From contig NZ_PHSN01000016.1 of NCBI RefSeq assembly GCF_002871005.1, positions 62,001 through 126,000 of the forward strand: DNA of 64,000 nucleotides. Reading direction: 5' to 3'. Below the pieces are notes generated by a model. That model was given only the letters and a program-made list of their open reading frames with translations, was not told the DNA's origin and did not search any database. Of this stretch, positions 1 through 9,283 are shown piece by piece. The stretch is from Acidimangrovimonas sediminis (GTDB lineage: Bacteria; Pseudomonadota; Alphaproteobacteria; Rhodobacterales; Rhodobacteraceae). Each line of letters opens with the position of its first letter. Position 1 is the first letter of the stretch. The position numbers and the translations under genes are program-made.

Positions 1-794
1 TTCTCGTCGGCATCGGCAAAGACCACGTTGGCCCCCTTGCCGCCCAGTTCCAGGCACACCCGCTTCAGCGTCTCGGCCGCGGCGACCGAGATCGCCTTGC
101 CCGCCCGGGTGGAGCCGGTGAAGGAGATCATCTCGACATCCGGGTGGGTCGACAGCTGCGTCCCCACCCCCGCGCCGTCGCCATTCACGAGGTTGAAGAC
201 GCCCTTCGGCACCCCCGCCTCGTCAAGGATCTCGGCAAACAGCAGCGACGAGAGCGGCGCCACCTCAGAGGGTTTCAGCACCATGGTACAGCCCGCCAGA
301 AGCGCCGGGATCACCTTCAGCGTGACCTGGTTCATCGGCCAGTTCCACGGCGTGATCAGGCCGACGACGCCGATCGGTTCCAGCGCGATCCGGTCGTTGG
401 GGGCATGGGGGCCCAGCGGTCGGATGAACTCGATCTGGTCCATCGCGCGGATGAAGTTCTTGATGTGGAAGGCGCCGGCGGTCACCTGGCTGCTGCGCGC
501 AAGATCGATCGGCGCGCCCATCTCGAGGCTGATCGCCTGCGCCATCTCCTCGGCGCGGGCGGTGTAGACCTCGAGGATCTTCTTCACGATCCCGAGGCGC
601 TCGGCCGGCGGCAGCGCCGACCAAGGGCCGAAGGCGCGCTTGGCCGCGGCGACGGCGGCGTCGGTATCGGCCTTGTCGCCCAGCGAGATCACCGCACAGG
701 GCTCTTCGGTCGAGGGGTCGATGACATCGAAATCGCGTTGCGCGGCCGGCGCAACCCAGGCGCCGTCGATGTAGAAATCGGTCTTGCGGATCAT
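1..794 (-). CDS. NAD(P)-dependent aldehyde dehydrogenase, C-terminus cut by window edge
   Basis: The first about 264 residues of an aldehyde dehydrogenase superfamily protein, which oxidises an aldehyde to a carboxylate with NAD(P)+; the substrate cannot be told from this part. Translating the minus strand from the ATG at 794 (GGAGG six bases upstream) gives MIRKTDFYIDGAWV, then the family landmarks PWNWPMNQ, KPSEVAPLSS, SFTGSTRAGK (cofactor-binding turn) and LELGGKGANVV, which carries the general-base Glu. The catalytic Cys lies beyond the window edge. It is divergent from the peroxiredoxin gene. The family call is secure; substrate and gene name are not. Confidence 0.9.
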   Translation of the reverse strand, partial: MIRKTDFYIDGAWVAPAAQRDFDVIDPSTEEPCAVISLGDKADTDAAVAAAKRAFGPWSALPPAERLGIVKKILEVYTARAEEMAQAISLEMGAPIDLARSSQVTAGAFHIKNFIRAMDQIEFIRPLGPHAPNDRIALEPIGVVGLITPWNWPMNQVTLKVIPALLAGCTMVLKPSEVAPLSSLLFAEILDEAGVPKGVFNLVNGDGAGVGTQLSTHPDVEMISFTGSTRAGKAISVAAAETLKRVCLELGGKGANVVFADADE

Positions 795-1132
795 GGCAAA
801 CCTCCGGTGACGATCGTGCGGCACCCTGCCACCGGGGCGGGCCGCCCGCAAGTGGCCGTGCCCGGCACCTGTCCATTCCACCTGTCCTCCGCCGCCTCTC
901 CTCCGCCGCCTCTCCTCCGCCATGCCCGCACACCCGCGTGCCCCCCCGCCCCGCGTCGCGCCGCCTTTGACATGGCCTGATACGCTGCCCATTGCCGCGC
1001 CCGTCACTAAGGTCGCTCACAGGCTCCTTCGGCCCCCGGCACGCGCCGGGGGGTGCAAAGCGCATCGAAGCGGCCTATCTCTGGCCCGTGACATTCGAAC
1101 CGACGTGACCTTACGAAGCAAAAGGATCTCAG
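795..1132. other. Divergent intergenic region between aldehyde dehydrogenase and peroxiredoxin
   Basis: 338 bases without a convincing gene. It holds a short 14-base tandem repeat (885-924) and a perfect 8-bp stem-loop (CCCCCGGC at 1033-1040, GCCGGGGG at 1045-1052, loop ACGC). The last 50 bases carry the leader and ribosome binding site (AAAGGA) of the peroxiredoxin gene. I found no clear OxyR-like site. Confidence 0.6.
885..924. repeat. 14-bp tandem repeat, about 2.8 copies
   Basis: The unit TCCTCCGCCGCCTC begins at 885, 899 and 913; the third copy is incomplete. It is pyrimidine-rich on the plus strand and lies about 90 bases upstream of the aldehyde dehydrogenase start. Confidence 0.8.
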
Positions 1133-1786
1133 ATGGGACTGCGCATCAACGACACCGCCCCCGATTTCAAGGCCGACTCGACCGCCGGCGAAATCTCGTT
1201 CCACGACTGGGTTGGCGACAGCTATGCCATCCTGTTCTCGCACCCGAAGGATTTTACCCCGGTCTGCACGACGGAATTCGGCGCCGTGGCCCAGCTCGCC
1301 CCCGAGTTCGAGAAGCGCAACACCAAGGTGATGGGCGTCTCGGTCGACTCGGTCGAGGAGCACAAGAAGTGGAAGGCCGACATCGAGAAGGTGGCGGGCG
1401 CGCCTGCCAGCTTCCCGATCATCGACGACACCTCGCTGACCGTGGCCAAGGCCTATGACATGCTGCCCGCCGACGCCTACCTGCCCGACGGGCGGACCCC
1501 GGCCGACAGCGCGACCGTGCGCACCGTGTTCATCATCGGCCCGGACAAGAAGGTGCGGCTGACGATGACCTACCCGATGTCGGTGGGCCGCAACTTCGCC
1601 GAGGTGCTGCGCGCGCTGGACGCGGTGCAGGCGACCGACGGCGTGCCCTTCGCCACCCCGGCCAACTGGGTTCCGGGGCAGGACGTCATCGTCGCGCTCT
1701 CGGTCTCGACCGAGGATGCGAAGGCGAAATACGGCGATGTCGACGTGAAGCTGCCCTACCTGCGCACGGTGAAGGCGCCGAAGTAA
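1133..1786 (+). CDS. 1-Cys peroxiredoxin (Prx6 subfamily)
   Basis: Thiol peroxidase of 217 residues that reduces H2O2 and alkyl hydroperoxides, probably in the cytoplasm. The peroxidatic motif is seen as PKDFTPVCTTE, with the active Cys at residue 45. It is the only cysteine in the protein, so no resolving Cys exists and an external reductant is expected. The long C-terminal region (…ANWVPGQDVIV…LPYLRTVKAPK) and overall length fit Prx6 rather than AhpC. AAAGGA sits nine bases before the ATG. The gene is monocistronic; its right neighbour is the convergent soeC. Confidence 0.93.
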   Translation: MGLRINDTAPDFKADSTAGEISFHDWVGDSYAILFSHPKDFTPVCTTEFGAVAQLAPEFEKRNTKVMGVSVDSVEEHKKWKADIEKVAGAPASFPIIDDTSLTVAKAYDMLPADAYLPDGRTPADSATVRTVFIIGPDKKVRLTMTYPMSVGRNFAEVLRALDAVQATDGVPFATPANWVPGQDVIVALSVSTEDAKAKYGDVDVKLPYLRTVKAPK

Positions 1787-1955
1787 ACCGCGCGTAAGCG
1801 TGCCGGACGAAGGGCGGGGGGCCACGGCCTCCCGCTCGCCCGCTGCCTTTCATTGTTCCTCAAATACGCAAGCAGCCTTGCCACCTGCCTATGCCCTCGG
1901 GAGTGCGGGGCCCTCGGGATTGCGGGCGCCCGGGAACCGAACCCCGGGGGCCGCG

Positions 1956-2834
1956 TCAGCGCGCGCCGTAGTAGAGGCCCACCACGTGCTCCGCCTCGGC
2001 GAAGAACAGCCAGCGCGCCGCGAAGGCGCCCGTGAGGTGCAGGACCACCGCCAGCGCGATCGCCCAGAGGCTCCCCCCCGGCGCGATCAGCAGCACCAGC
2101 GCCGGCAGCAGCGCCGCGAAGACCACGGCGATCACCCGAAGCTTCTGCGCATGCCTGCGGCCCACCACGTGGATCATCTCGCGCATCAGGTAGTTCGTCC
2201 CCGTATGCGGCCCCTCGTAAAGCCGCACCTTGCCGATCCGACCCAGCCCCGTCGCGCTCTCCAGGGTGGATCCGCTCTCGGCAAGCCGCCGGTCCCCCAG
2301 CACGAAGCTCGCGGCCAGCACCGCCGCAAGCGCAAGGCACAGCACGATCGCGGGCCATTTCAGCCCGGCCAGAATCGCGCCCCCGGTCAGGGCGAAGCCG
2401 AGGAACATCACCGGCGTGATCCAGAGGTTCCAGCGTGGCACGGTCCTGAGCTGGGTGTAGATCATCGAGGTGCAATAGACCGTGGCCAGCGCCAGAGCGG
2501 CCCCGGGCAGGCCGAAGGTGGCGCTGGGAAACCGCAGGAAGATCGCCGTCAGCGCGACCGGCGCCAGCACGACAAGGGTGATCACCGCGGCCCAGCCCTC
2601 GCGGCTGAGCCACGAACTGCGCCATTGCGAGAAGGCGCGCCAGGCGTTCCGCGGATTCTGCAGGTGCAGGGTCGAGGCCATCAGCCCCGCCACGGCGAAG
2701 GCATAGCCAAGCGCCCAGACCCAGAAGGCCGTGGCGCCCACCGGGGCGGCCAGGCCCAGACCGAGATAGGCGAGGAAGCCGAACCCCAGCCCGGACAGCA
2801 CGGTGAAGACGATGACGGAGGGCGCGGGATGCAT
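1956..2834 (-). CDS. soeC: SoeC-type membrane anchor of sulfite dehydrogenase (DmsC-like)
   Basis: A 292-residue polytopic membrane protein with about eight hydrophobic segments from the N-terminus on, matching the DmsC/SoeC anchor size. In this family it holds the Fe-S subunit on the cytoplasmic membrane and passes electrons to the quinone pool. Its ATG at 2834 overlaps the TGA of soeB by one base (TGATG), so the two are translationally coupled. Third gene of soeA-soeB-soeC. The subunit type is clear from context; the substrate follows from soeA. Confidence 0.85.
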   Translation of the reverse strand: MHPAPSVIVFTVLSGLGFGFLAYLGLGLAAPVGATAFWVWALGYAFAVAGLMASTLHLQNPRNAWRAFSQWRSSWLSREGWAAVITLVVLAPVALTAIFLRFPSATFGLPGAALALATVYCTSMIYTQLRTVPRWNLWITPVMFLGFALTGGAILAGLKWPAIVLCLALAAVLAASFVLGDRRLAESGSTLESATGLGRIGKVRLYEGPHTGTNYLMREMIHVVGRRHAQKLRVIAVVFAALLPALVLLIAPGGSLWAIALAVVLHLTGAFAARWLFFAEAEHVVGLYYGAR

Positions 2835-3571
2835 CAGAGCTTCTCCAGCAGGCGGTCGAGCCAGCCGGCGATGCCGGTGGCCTTCACATCGGCAAGGGCG
2901 GCCAGCGGCGCCTCGGCCGGGCGGTCCTTGGGCCGGGGCGGCAGGTACTTGTTCACGGGCCTGGTGCCTTGTTCGGGCATCAGGTCCATGCCGCCGCGGT
3001 CGGCCACCAGCTGGCTGACCGCGCTATCGGGGTCGCCCAGGTCGCCGAAGTGGCGCGCGCCCGAGGGGCAGGTGCGCACGCAGGCCGGCACACGGTCCAC
3101 CTCGGGCAGGTTCTCGTTGTAGATCCGGTCGACGCAGAGCGTGCATTTCTTCATCACGCCCGCCGCCATGTCCATTTCCCGCGCGCCGTAGGGGCAGGCC
3201 CATGCACAGAGGCCGCAGCCCATGCAGGCATCCTCGTTCACCAGAACGATCCCGTCCTCGGCCCGCTTGTAGCTGGCCCCGGTGGGGCAGACGGTGACGC
3301 AGGGGGCGTCCTCGCAATGCAGGCAGGATTTGGGGAAGTGGATGGTCTGGGAGCAGCCGCCGTCAGAGGGCTGCACCTCGTAGGAATGCACGCGGTTGAG
3401 GAAGGTGCCCGAGGGATCCTCGCCATAGGCGTCGATATCGCTGAGCGGCGCGCCGTAATTCTCGGTGTTCCAGCCCTTGCAGGCGGTGACGCAGGCGTGG
3501 CAGCCGACGCAGATGTCGAGGTCGATGACCAGCCCGAGCTTCTTTTGCGTGTTGGTCGGCAGTTCCGTCAT
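2834..3571 (-). CDS. soeB: SoeB-type four-cluster [4Fe-4S] electron-transfer subunit
   Basis: A 245-residue ferredoxin-like subunit (DmsB/PsrB/SoeB family). The first cluster motif is C21-x2-C24-x2-C27-x3-C31; further Cys blocks read SCLHCEDAPC, CMGCGLCAWACP, CTLC and ACVRTCP, together enough for four [4Fe-4S] clusters. There is no signal peptide, so it is cytoplasmic. The ATG at 3571 overlaps the soeA stop by four bases (ATGA). It relays electrons from the molybdenum subunit to the membrane anchor. Confidence 0.9.
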   Translation of the reverse strand: MTELPTNTQKKLGLVIDLDICVGCHACVTACKGWNTENYGAPLSDIDAYGEDPSGTFLNRVHSYEVQPSDGGCSQTIHFPKSCLHCEDAPCVTVCPTGASYKRAEDGIVLVNEDACMGCGLCAWACPYGAREMDMAAGVMKKCTLCVDRIYNENLPEVDRVPACVRTCPSGARHFGDLGDPDSAVSQLVADRGGMDLMPEQGTRPVNKYLPPRPKDRPAEAPLAALADVKATGIAGWLDRLLEKL

Positions 3572-6369
3572 TCCTCGGCCCCCCAGCGGCGGTTCTCGGG
3601 TGCCGGCGGCACCGGCGACTTGATCGGCGGAAAGCCCGGTTCCGCCTGTGCCCGCGCGGCGACCCGCTCGATCTTCACCCGCAGATCGAACCACGCGGCC
3701 TGCCCCGTGACGGGGTCGGAATTCGACCAGCGCAGCCCGTCGCCCCTGGGCGGCATCAGCTCCCCGATCACGTGGTTCAGAAGAAAGCCCTTGGTCGCCT
3801 CCGGCGCGTTCTCGTCCAGCGCCCAGGCGCCCTTGCGCTTGCCGATGGCGTTCCAGGTCCAGACGGTGTTGGGGTTCAGACCCGCCATATGCGCGACCGG
3901 CACCACGATCTCGCCATGCGGCGAGGTCACGCGCGCCCAGTCGCCATCGCGGAACCCGTGCTTTTGCCACAAGGCCGTCGGCAGGTAGAGCGGGTTGCGC
4001 CCGTGGATCTGCCGAAGCCAGGCGTTCTGGCTGCCCCAGCTGTGATACATCGCCATCGGCCGCTGGGTCAGGGCGTGAACGTCATATTCCTCCGTTCCCG
4101 CATCCCCCAGCGGCGCGTACCAGGTGGGCAGCGGATCCATCACCACCCTGAGCCGGTCGCGCAGATGCTCGGGCGGCTGACGGTCGCCGTGACCTTCCGC
4201 CGCCAGCTGGAAACGGCGCATCGGTTCGGAATAGATCGGAAAGAGATAGGGCGCCGGCGCATCGTAAAGGCCGATCTTCACCGCCCAGTCCTGGTAGGTC
4301 GCGTTCCACGGTTTGAAGAACTCCGCCTCTTCCGGGACGTGCGCGGTGAAGAACGCGCCGTTCTCGATGTATTTCTGCATCTGCTCGGGGTTCGGCGCGC
4401 CCCGCCCCACGCCGTCGCCATTGCCGCGGAAACCCATCAGCGGGCCGACCCCGGGGCGGCGTTCGTGGTTCACGATGTAATCGGCGTAATCCTTGTACCT
4501 GGCGCTGCCGTCCTCGTTGACGAACCCCGGTAGCCCCAGCCGTGCGCCAAGGTCGATGATCACCGACTGAAAGCCCCGCACGTTGCGGTCCGGCTCCACC
4601 ACCGGCCAGCGGATCGCATCCGCCGCCGCGTCCGGTTCGCAGATCGGCCGGTCGAGCAGCGAGATGCAATCGTGCCGCTCAAGGTAGGTCGTATCTGGCA
4701 GGATCAGGTCGGCATAGGCGACCATCTCGGACGAATAGGCATCGGAATAGATGATCCGCGGGATCACGTAGTCGCCGCTCTCGTCGGTGTCCGTCAGCAT
4801 GTCGATCACGGCGCGGGTGTTCATCGACGAGTTCCACGCCATGTTCGCCATATAGAGGAACAGCGTGTCGATCCTGTACGGGTCGCCCGCATGGGCGTTC
4901 GAGATCACCATGTGCATCAACCCATGCGCCGACAGCGGGTTCTCCCACGAGAACGCCTTGTCGATCCGCGCGGGGCTGCCGTCGTCCTTGAGCGCCAGAT
5001 GCTCGGGCCCCAGCGGATAGCCCAGGTGCGGGCCGTTCAGCGGCTTGCCCGGGGTGACGCCGCAATGCGGGCGGGGATGGGCCTCGACCGGCTTCGGATA
5101 GGGCGGCTTCATCCGCCAGCCGCCCGGCACCTCGACCGAGCCCAGAAGCACCTGCAGCATGTGCAGCGCGCGGGCGGTCTGGAACCCGTTGGAATGCGCA
5201 GAGATCCCGCGCATGGAATGGAACGAGACCGGGCGGCCCACCATCTTGTCATGCCGGTCACCGCGGAAGTCGGTCCAGGCGCGGTCAATCACGATCGCCT
5301 CGTCGAAGGCCACGCGGGCAAGCTCCGCCGCCAGCCCCTTGATCCGCTCGGCCGCGATGCCCACACGCTCGGCCACCGCCTCAGGGGCGTAGCTGTCCGA
5401 CAGGTATTTCTCGGCCATCAGCTGGAAGGCCGTGACGTTGCCTTCGTGCCGCGCACCAAGGTCGGGCTGCACGCCGGGCGTGTCGAAGGCCACAGGCTTG
5501 CCGGTCCGCTTGTCGATGACCAGCTGCTTGCCGTTCGCGTCGCGCAGCAGGAGGCCCTTCTCCGGCCCCTCCGCGCCGTTCACCAGACAGGGCGCGTTGG
5601 TGAACCGCGCGAGATAATCGAGGTCGATCTTGCCGGCCTTCAGAAGCTCATGCACCAGCGACAGGATCAGGAGGCCGTCCGACCCCGGCGTCACCCCATA
5701 CCAATCGTCGGCCACGGCGTTGTAACCCGAGCGGATGGGGTTCACGCCCACCACCTTGCCGCCCCGCGACTTGAGCTTGCCGATCCCCATCTTGATCGGG
5801 TTCGAATCGTGATCCTCGGCCACACCGAACAGAACGAACAGCTTCGTCCGCTCCCAGTCCGGCGATCCGAATTCCCAGAAAGCGCCGCCGATCGTGTAGA
5901 TCCCGCCCGCCGCCATGTTGACCGAACAGAACCCGCCATGCGCGGCATAGTTCGGCGTGCCATAGGCCTGCGCCCAGAACCCTGTCAGGCTTTGCGACTG
6001 GTCGCGCCCGGTGAAGAACGCCATCTTCTCGGGGTCGGTCTCGCGCAGCGGCTTGAGCCAGCTCACCGCCAGCTCCATCGCCTCGTCCCACGAGATTTCC
6101 TGAAACTCCCCCGAACCGCGTGGCCCCACCCGCTTCATCGGCGCGCGCAGGCGCGAGGGCGCGGTGACCTGCATGATGCCCGACGACCCCTTGGCGCAGA
6201 GGACGCCCTTGTTCACCGGGTGATCGCGGTTGCCCTCGATATAGGCGACGCGGCCGTCCTTCATGTGCACGTTGATGCCGCAGCGGCAGGCACACATGTA
6301 GCACGTCGTCTTGCGAACCTCGTCCGATACGCGTGGCGAAGTGTCCAGCGCCGGCTGTCGATACGTCAT
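3568..6369 (-). CDS. soeA: SoeA-type molybdopterin oxidoreductase, catalytic subunit of cytoplasmic sulfite dehydrogenase
   Basis: A 933-residue DMSO-reductase-family enzyme. Near the N-terminus C23-x2-C26-x3-C30-x27-C58 would bind one [4Fe-4S] cluster. HGGFCSVN (plus-strand region near 5930) resembles the Mo-ligand Cys neighbourhood of PsrA/PhsA-type enzymes. There is no twin-arginine signal, which separates SoeABC (cytoplasmic, sulfite to sulfate) from periplasmic polysulfide or thiosulfate reductases. An upstream in-frame ATG at 6441 exists, but GGGGGAGG precedes the ATG at 6369 and the residues between look non-coding. The operon soeABC is tightly overlapped. Reading it as sulfite oxidation rests on family knowledge from Allochromatium and roseobacters; another sulfur or arsenic substrate is possible. 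Confidence 0.82.
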   Translation of the reverse strand: MTYRQPALDTSPRVSDEVRKTTCYMCACRCGINVHMKDGRVAYIEGNRDHPVNKGVLCAKGSSGIMQVTAPSRLRAPMKRVGPRGSGEFQEISWDEAMELAVSWLKPLRETDPEKMAFFTGRDQSQSLTGFWAQAYGTPNYAAHGGFCSVNMAAGGIYTIGGAFWEFGSPDWERTKLFVLFGVAEDHDSNPIKMGIGKLKSRGGKVVGVNPIRSGYNAVADDWYGVTPGSDGLLILSLVHELLKAGKIDLDYLARFTNAPCLVNGAEGPEKGLLLRDANGKQLVIDKRTGKPVAFDTPGVQPDLGARHEGNVTAFQLMAEKYLSDSYAPEAVAERVGIAAERIKGLAAELARVAFDEAIVIDRAWTDFRGDRHDKMVGRPVSFHSMRGISAHSNGFQTARALHMLQVLLGSVEVPGGWRMKPPYPKPVEAHPRPHCGVTPGKPLNGPHLGYPLGPEHLALKDDGSPARIDKAFSWENPLSAHGLMHMVISNAHAGDPYRIDTLFLYMANMAWNSSMNTRAVIDMLTDTDESGDYVIPRIIYSDAYSSEMVAYADLILPDTTYLERHDCISLLDRPICEPDAAADAIRWPVVEPDRNVRGFQSVIIDLGARLGLPGFVNEDGSARYKDYADYIVNHERRPGVGPLMGFRGNGDGVGRGAPNPEQMQKYIENGAFFTAHVPEEAEFFKPWNATYQDWAVKIGLYDAPAPYLFPIYSEPMRRFQLAAEGHGDRQPPEHLRDRLRVVMDPLPTWYAPLGDAGTEEYDVHALTQRPMAMYHSWGSQNAWLRQIHGRNPLYLPTALWQKHGFRDGDWARVTSPHGEIVVPVAHMAGLNPNTVWTWNAIGKRKGAWALDENAPEATKGFLLNHVIGELMPPRGDGLRWSNSDPVTGQAAWFDLRVKIERVAARAQAEPGFPPIKSPVPPAPENRRWGAEE

Positions 6370-6411
6370 GGTAAGCTGGCCTCCCCCGGCATCACATGCA
6401 TGCGTCGGAAT

Positions 6412-6441
6412 ATCATAATCAGTAAACTTTCCCGAGGCCAA
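6412..6441 (-). promoter_or_regulatory. Candidate sigma-70 promoter of soeABC
   Basis: On the minus strand TTGGCC (6441-6436) and TATGAT (6417-6412) are separated by 18 bases, in the only AT-rich stretch of the divergent region. This places transcription start about 35 bases before the chosen soeA ATG, and inside the longer alternative frame, which supports the shorter start. Confidence 0.4.
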
Positions 6442-6587
6442 GCGCCGTCACGACGCTGTGTTCGGCTTTTTATGCGCCGGCGGCCGGGCGATCCGCCTCG
6501 ATGCGGCCCTCGTGGCGCAAGCGCGGCTTGACCGCGCCCCAGCTTTGTCTAGGTTGCGCGCAACCCCAGCGCAATAGGAGCATGGCA

Positions 6588-6833
6588 ATGACGCAACGCC
6601 TTCACCTCGTCTTCGGCGGCGAGCTGGTGAACCCTTCGAAATCGGTCTTCAAGGACGTGTCGAAGATCCACATCGTCGGCATGTACCCGGATTACAAATC
6701 TGCTCACAAGGCGTGGCAGGCCGAGGCGCAGCGCACCGTGGACGATGCGCACACCCGTTACTTCATCGCCCATATCCATCGTCTGCGCGACGAGGAAACC
6801 CCGCACAGCCCGACCGAAGAGCTGGGCGCGTAA
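6588..6833 (+). CDS. DUF4170 small protein
   Basis: An 81-residue soluble protein (MTQRLHLVFGGELVNP…) of the conserved alphaproteobacterial DUF4170 family, with no known biochemical role. AGGAG ends seven bases before the ATG at 6588; the alternative ATG at 6582 would be almost on top of it, so 6588 is preferred. It is followed after 12 bases by the waaA-like gene and then lpxK, so it sits at the head of a lipid A/Kdo gene set and may be co-transcribed with it. A role in envelope biogenesis is only an inference from position. Confidence 0.8.
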   Translation: MTQRLHLVFGGELVNPSKSVFKDVSKIHIVGMYPDYKSAHKAWQAEAQRTVDDAHTRYFIAHIHRLRDEETPHSPTEELGA

Positions 6834-6845
6834 GGCCCTCTCGGA

Positions 6846-8210
6846 ATGGCATTCCCGGTCGGCCTCGGGCTCTATCTGCTGGCGACGGCGCGGCGCAGCC
6901 GCGCGGGGGCCGGCGGTGACGGCCCAAGACCCGGCCGGCCGTCGGGCCCGCTGATCTGGTTCCCGCTGGAAACGGGCGCCGACGGCGGGGCCTCGGGCGC
7001 ACCACCCGGCCTGCCCGAACTCCTCCACCACATACGCGACTCCGCCCGTGCGCCCGAGGTGCTGGTCACCCGCGTGATGCCCGAGCCTGCCCCGGCACAG
7101 CGGGAGCATGGCACCGAAGGCGCCGGCGCGGCGGATCTGCCCGAAGACATCTGGCAGGTTCCCGCTCCGCCGCCGACCCTGCCCGACATCCGCGCCTTCC
7201 TGCGGCACTGGCGGCCCGACCTGATCGTGCTGACCGGCGACGCCCTGCCCGCGGCGCTGATCCACGAGGCGGGGCGCGCCGGCATACCCGTCCACTGGAT
7301 CGACGCGCGCCCGCCCCGGGCCGGGCATCCGCGGCGCTTTCCCGGCGTCCTCCCCACGCTGCTGCAAAGCCTGTCGCTGATCACCGCGCCCGACGCCGGC
7401 AGCGCCCGGGCCCTGCGCCGCCTCGGCGCGCCACAAAGCCGGATGACGATCGGCGGTGCGTTGCACGAGGCGCCGGTCGTGCTGCCCCATGTGGAGGCCG
7501 AGCGCGAGGCGCTTGCACTTCTGGCGAAGACCCGACCGATCTGGCTTGCCGCCTGCCTGCCCCAAGCCGAGGAGGCCGCGGTGATCGAGGCGCACCGGCT
7601 GGCGCTGCGCCGGGCGCATCGATTGCTGCTGATCGTGGTACCGCGGGATCCATCCCGTGCCGACACGCTGATCCGCAAGATGGAAATCGCTGAGGGCTGG
7701 ACCGTCGCCCGGCGATCCTCCGACGAGGAACCCGAAGAGGAGGTGCAGGCCTATGTCGCCGATACCGAGGGCGAGATGGGCCTGTGGTACCGCCTTGCGC
7801 CGATCACCTACCTCGGCGGCAGCCTGAGCGAGGGGGTCATACGATCCCCGCTGGAGCCCGCGGCGCTCGGCTCCGCCATCGTGCACGGGCCGGAGGCGGG
7901 GCGCCACGGCGCGGCGCTGTCCCGGCTGGCCGCGGCGCGCGCCGCCCGCGCGGTGCAACGCGCGCAGGAACTGGGCGAGGCCGTGAGCGACCTGATCGCA
8001 CCGGATCGCGCGGCGGCCCTGGCCCACAACGCGTGGGAGGCCTCGACCGCCGGGGCCGAAGTGGCAGACCGGCTTGCCGCCTCGATCCTCGGCGCGCTTC
8101 CCGCGCAGCAAACGGACAGCCCCGACGCGGAACCCGCCCCGAAAGCCGACCTAAACCCCCAGACGGGGCCGGAGCCCACCGGGGCCGCACCCTCGAAGGA
8201 TCGGGGCTGA
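6846..8210 (+). CDS. waaA: Divergent 3-deoxy-D-manno-octulosonic acid (Kdo) transferase, WaaA-like
   Basis: A 454-residue GT30-like glycosyltransferase expected to add Kdo to lipid A precursor at the inner membrane. The N-terminus ([15 protein letters not shown]) resembles the membrane-associated start of Waa[12 protein letters not shown] corresponds to the W-x-A-x-S-T/H-x-x-E-E block, and [18 protein letters not shown] to the ELGxxYxxADxxFxGGS donor-site block. Between them the protein is diverged, with a charged insert and an unusual Pro/Ala/Asp-rich tail of about 35 residues. Its TGA overlaps the lpxK ATG by one base, which strongly supports the pathway assignment. Confidence 0.78.
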   Translation: MAFPVGLGLYLLATARRSRAGAGGDGPRPGRPSGPLIWFPLETGADGGASGAPPGLPELLHHIRDSARAPEVLVTRVMPEPAPAQREHGTEGAGAADLPEDIWQVPAPPPTLPDIRAFLRHWRPDLIVLTGDALPAALIHEAGRAGIPVHWIDARPPRAGHPRRFPGVLPTLLQSLSLITAPDAGSARALRRLGAPQSRMTIGGALHEAPVVLPHVEAEREALALLAKTRPIWLAACLPQAEEAAVIEAHRLALRRAHRLLLIVVPRDPSRADTLIRKMEIAEGWTVARRSSDEEPEEEVQAYVADTEGEMGLWYRLAPITYLGGSLSEGVIRSPLEPAALGSAIVHGPEAGRHGAALSRLAAARAARAVQRAQELGEAVSDLIAPDRAAALAHNAWEASTAGAEVADRLAASILGALPAQQTDSPDAEPAPKADLNPQTGPEPTGAAPSKDRG

Positions 8211-9205
8211 TGCGCGCGCCCGCCTTCTGGGATGCCCCCCACCCGACCGTGGCGGCCCGCCTGCTATCGCCGCTTGGCGCGCTCTATGCCCGGGCCACGG
8301 CGCGCCGGTTGGCGGGGGGCACGCCGCTGCACGCCGGCGTTCCGGTGATCTGCATCGGCAATCTCAACGCCGGGGGAACCGGCAAGACGCCCACCGCGAT
8401 CGACCTGCTGCAACGCCTCGCTGCCCGGGGGGTGGAGGCCCATGCCGTATCACGCGGATACGGCGGACAGCTCGAGGGGCCGGTGCAGGTGGATCCGCGC
8501 ACCCACACCGCGGCCGATGTCGGGGACGAGCCGCTGCTGCTTGCCGCCTTCGCCCCGGCCTGGGTCGCGCGGGACCGCGCCGCCGGGGTGCGCGCGGCGG
8601 TGGCGGCCGGGGCGCAGGCGATCGTGCTCGACGACGGCTTCCAGAACCCGGCGGTCGCCAAGGACCTGTCGCTGATCGTGGTCGATGCCGCGCGCGGCTT
8701 CGGCAACGGGCTGTGCCTGCCGGCCGGCCCACTGCGCGAACCGGTGGCGGCCGGGCTTGCCCGCGCCAACCTCGTGCTGTCCATCGGGCCGCCCGAGGCG
8801 CAGGCGCGCTTTGCCGGGCGCTGGGGCGAGCGGATCGGCCTGCCCCACCTTCGCGGCGCGCTGGCACCGCTGGAAACCGGCATGGACTGGCACGATCAGC
8901 CGGTCCTCGCTTTCGCCGGGATCGGCCACCCCGAGAAGTTCTTCCTCACCCTGCAGGCACTTGGCGCGCGGACGGTGCGGACCGAGGCGCTGGCCGACCA
9001 CCAGCCGCTGACCGAGGCGCTGATGACCCGGCTCGAACGCGACGCCGAGGCCGCGGGGGCGCAGCTTGTCACCACCGAGAAGGACGCCGTGCGCCTGCCG
9101 GACAGCTTTCGCGCCAAGGTGCTGACAGTGCCCGTGCGGCTGGCGATCGAGGATGCCACGCCGCTGGAAACTGCGCTGGACGGGCTGTTCGGCCCCGGCC
9201 GCTGA
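8210..9205 (+). CDS. lpxK: Tetraacyldisaccharide 4'-kinase
   Basis: A 331-residue LpxK, which phosphorylates the 4' position of the lipid A disaccharide precursor at the inner membrane. The Walker A is seen as [24 protein letters not shown] and the late TTEKDAVRL block are further family landmarks. It starts at an ATG overlapping the stop of the WaaA-like gene (TGATG) with no room for an independent leader, so translational coupling is likely. Length is normal. No clear terminator before the convergent tag gene. Confidence 0.95.
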   Translation: MRAPAFWDAPHPTVAARLLSPLGALYARATARRLAGGTPLHAGVPVICIGNLNAGGTGKTPTAIDLLQRLAARGVEAHAVSRGYGGQLEGPVQVDPRTHTAADVGDEPLLLAAFAPAWVARDRAAGVRAAVAAGAQAIVLDDGFQNPAVAKDLSLIVVDAARGFGNGLCLPAGPLREPVAAGLARANLVLSIGPPEAQARFAGRWGERIGLPHLRGALAPLETGMDWHDQPVLAFAGIGHPEKFFLTLQALGARTVRTEALADHQPLTEALMTRLERDAEAAGAQLVTTEKDAVRLPDSFRAKVLTVPVRLAIEDATPLETALDGLFGPGR

Positions 9206-9283
9206 GACGCCTCCGGATCCCGCGCGCCACGGCCCCTCTGCGCAGATCACCCCGCCGGGGATGACGGAAACCGGCGCAGGCGG

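Noticed and set aside
1849-1930. CTTTCATTGTTCCTCAAATACGC followed by GC-rich direct repeats (CCCTCGGGAGTGCGGG and CCCTCGGGATTGCGGG) as a fifth dispersed repeat
   Set aside because: It lacks the TTCTTCTGAGYG head and the compensating stem. It may belong to another family, but one copy is not enough to support it.
4672-6531. A 619-codon open frame on the plus strand opposite soeA
   Set aside because: It mirrors soeA codon structure in very GC-rich DNA, is His/Arg-rich with no domain pattern, and overlaps a clear molybdoenzyme gene entirely.
6582-6587. Start of the DUF4170 gene at the first ATG
   Set aside because: Only one base would separate it from AGGAG; the next in-frame ATG at 6588 has proper spacing.
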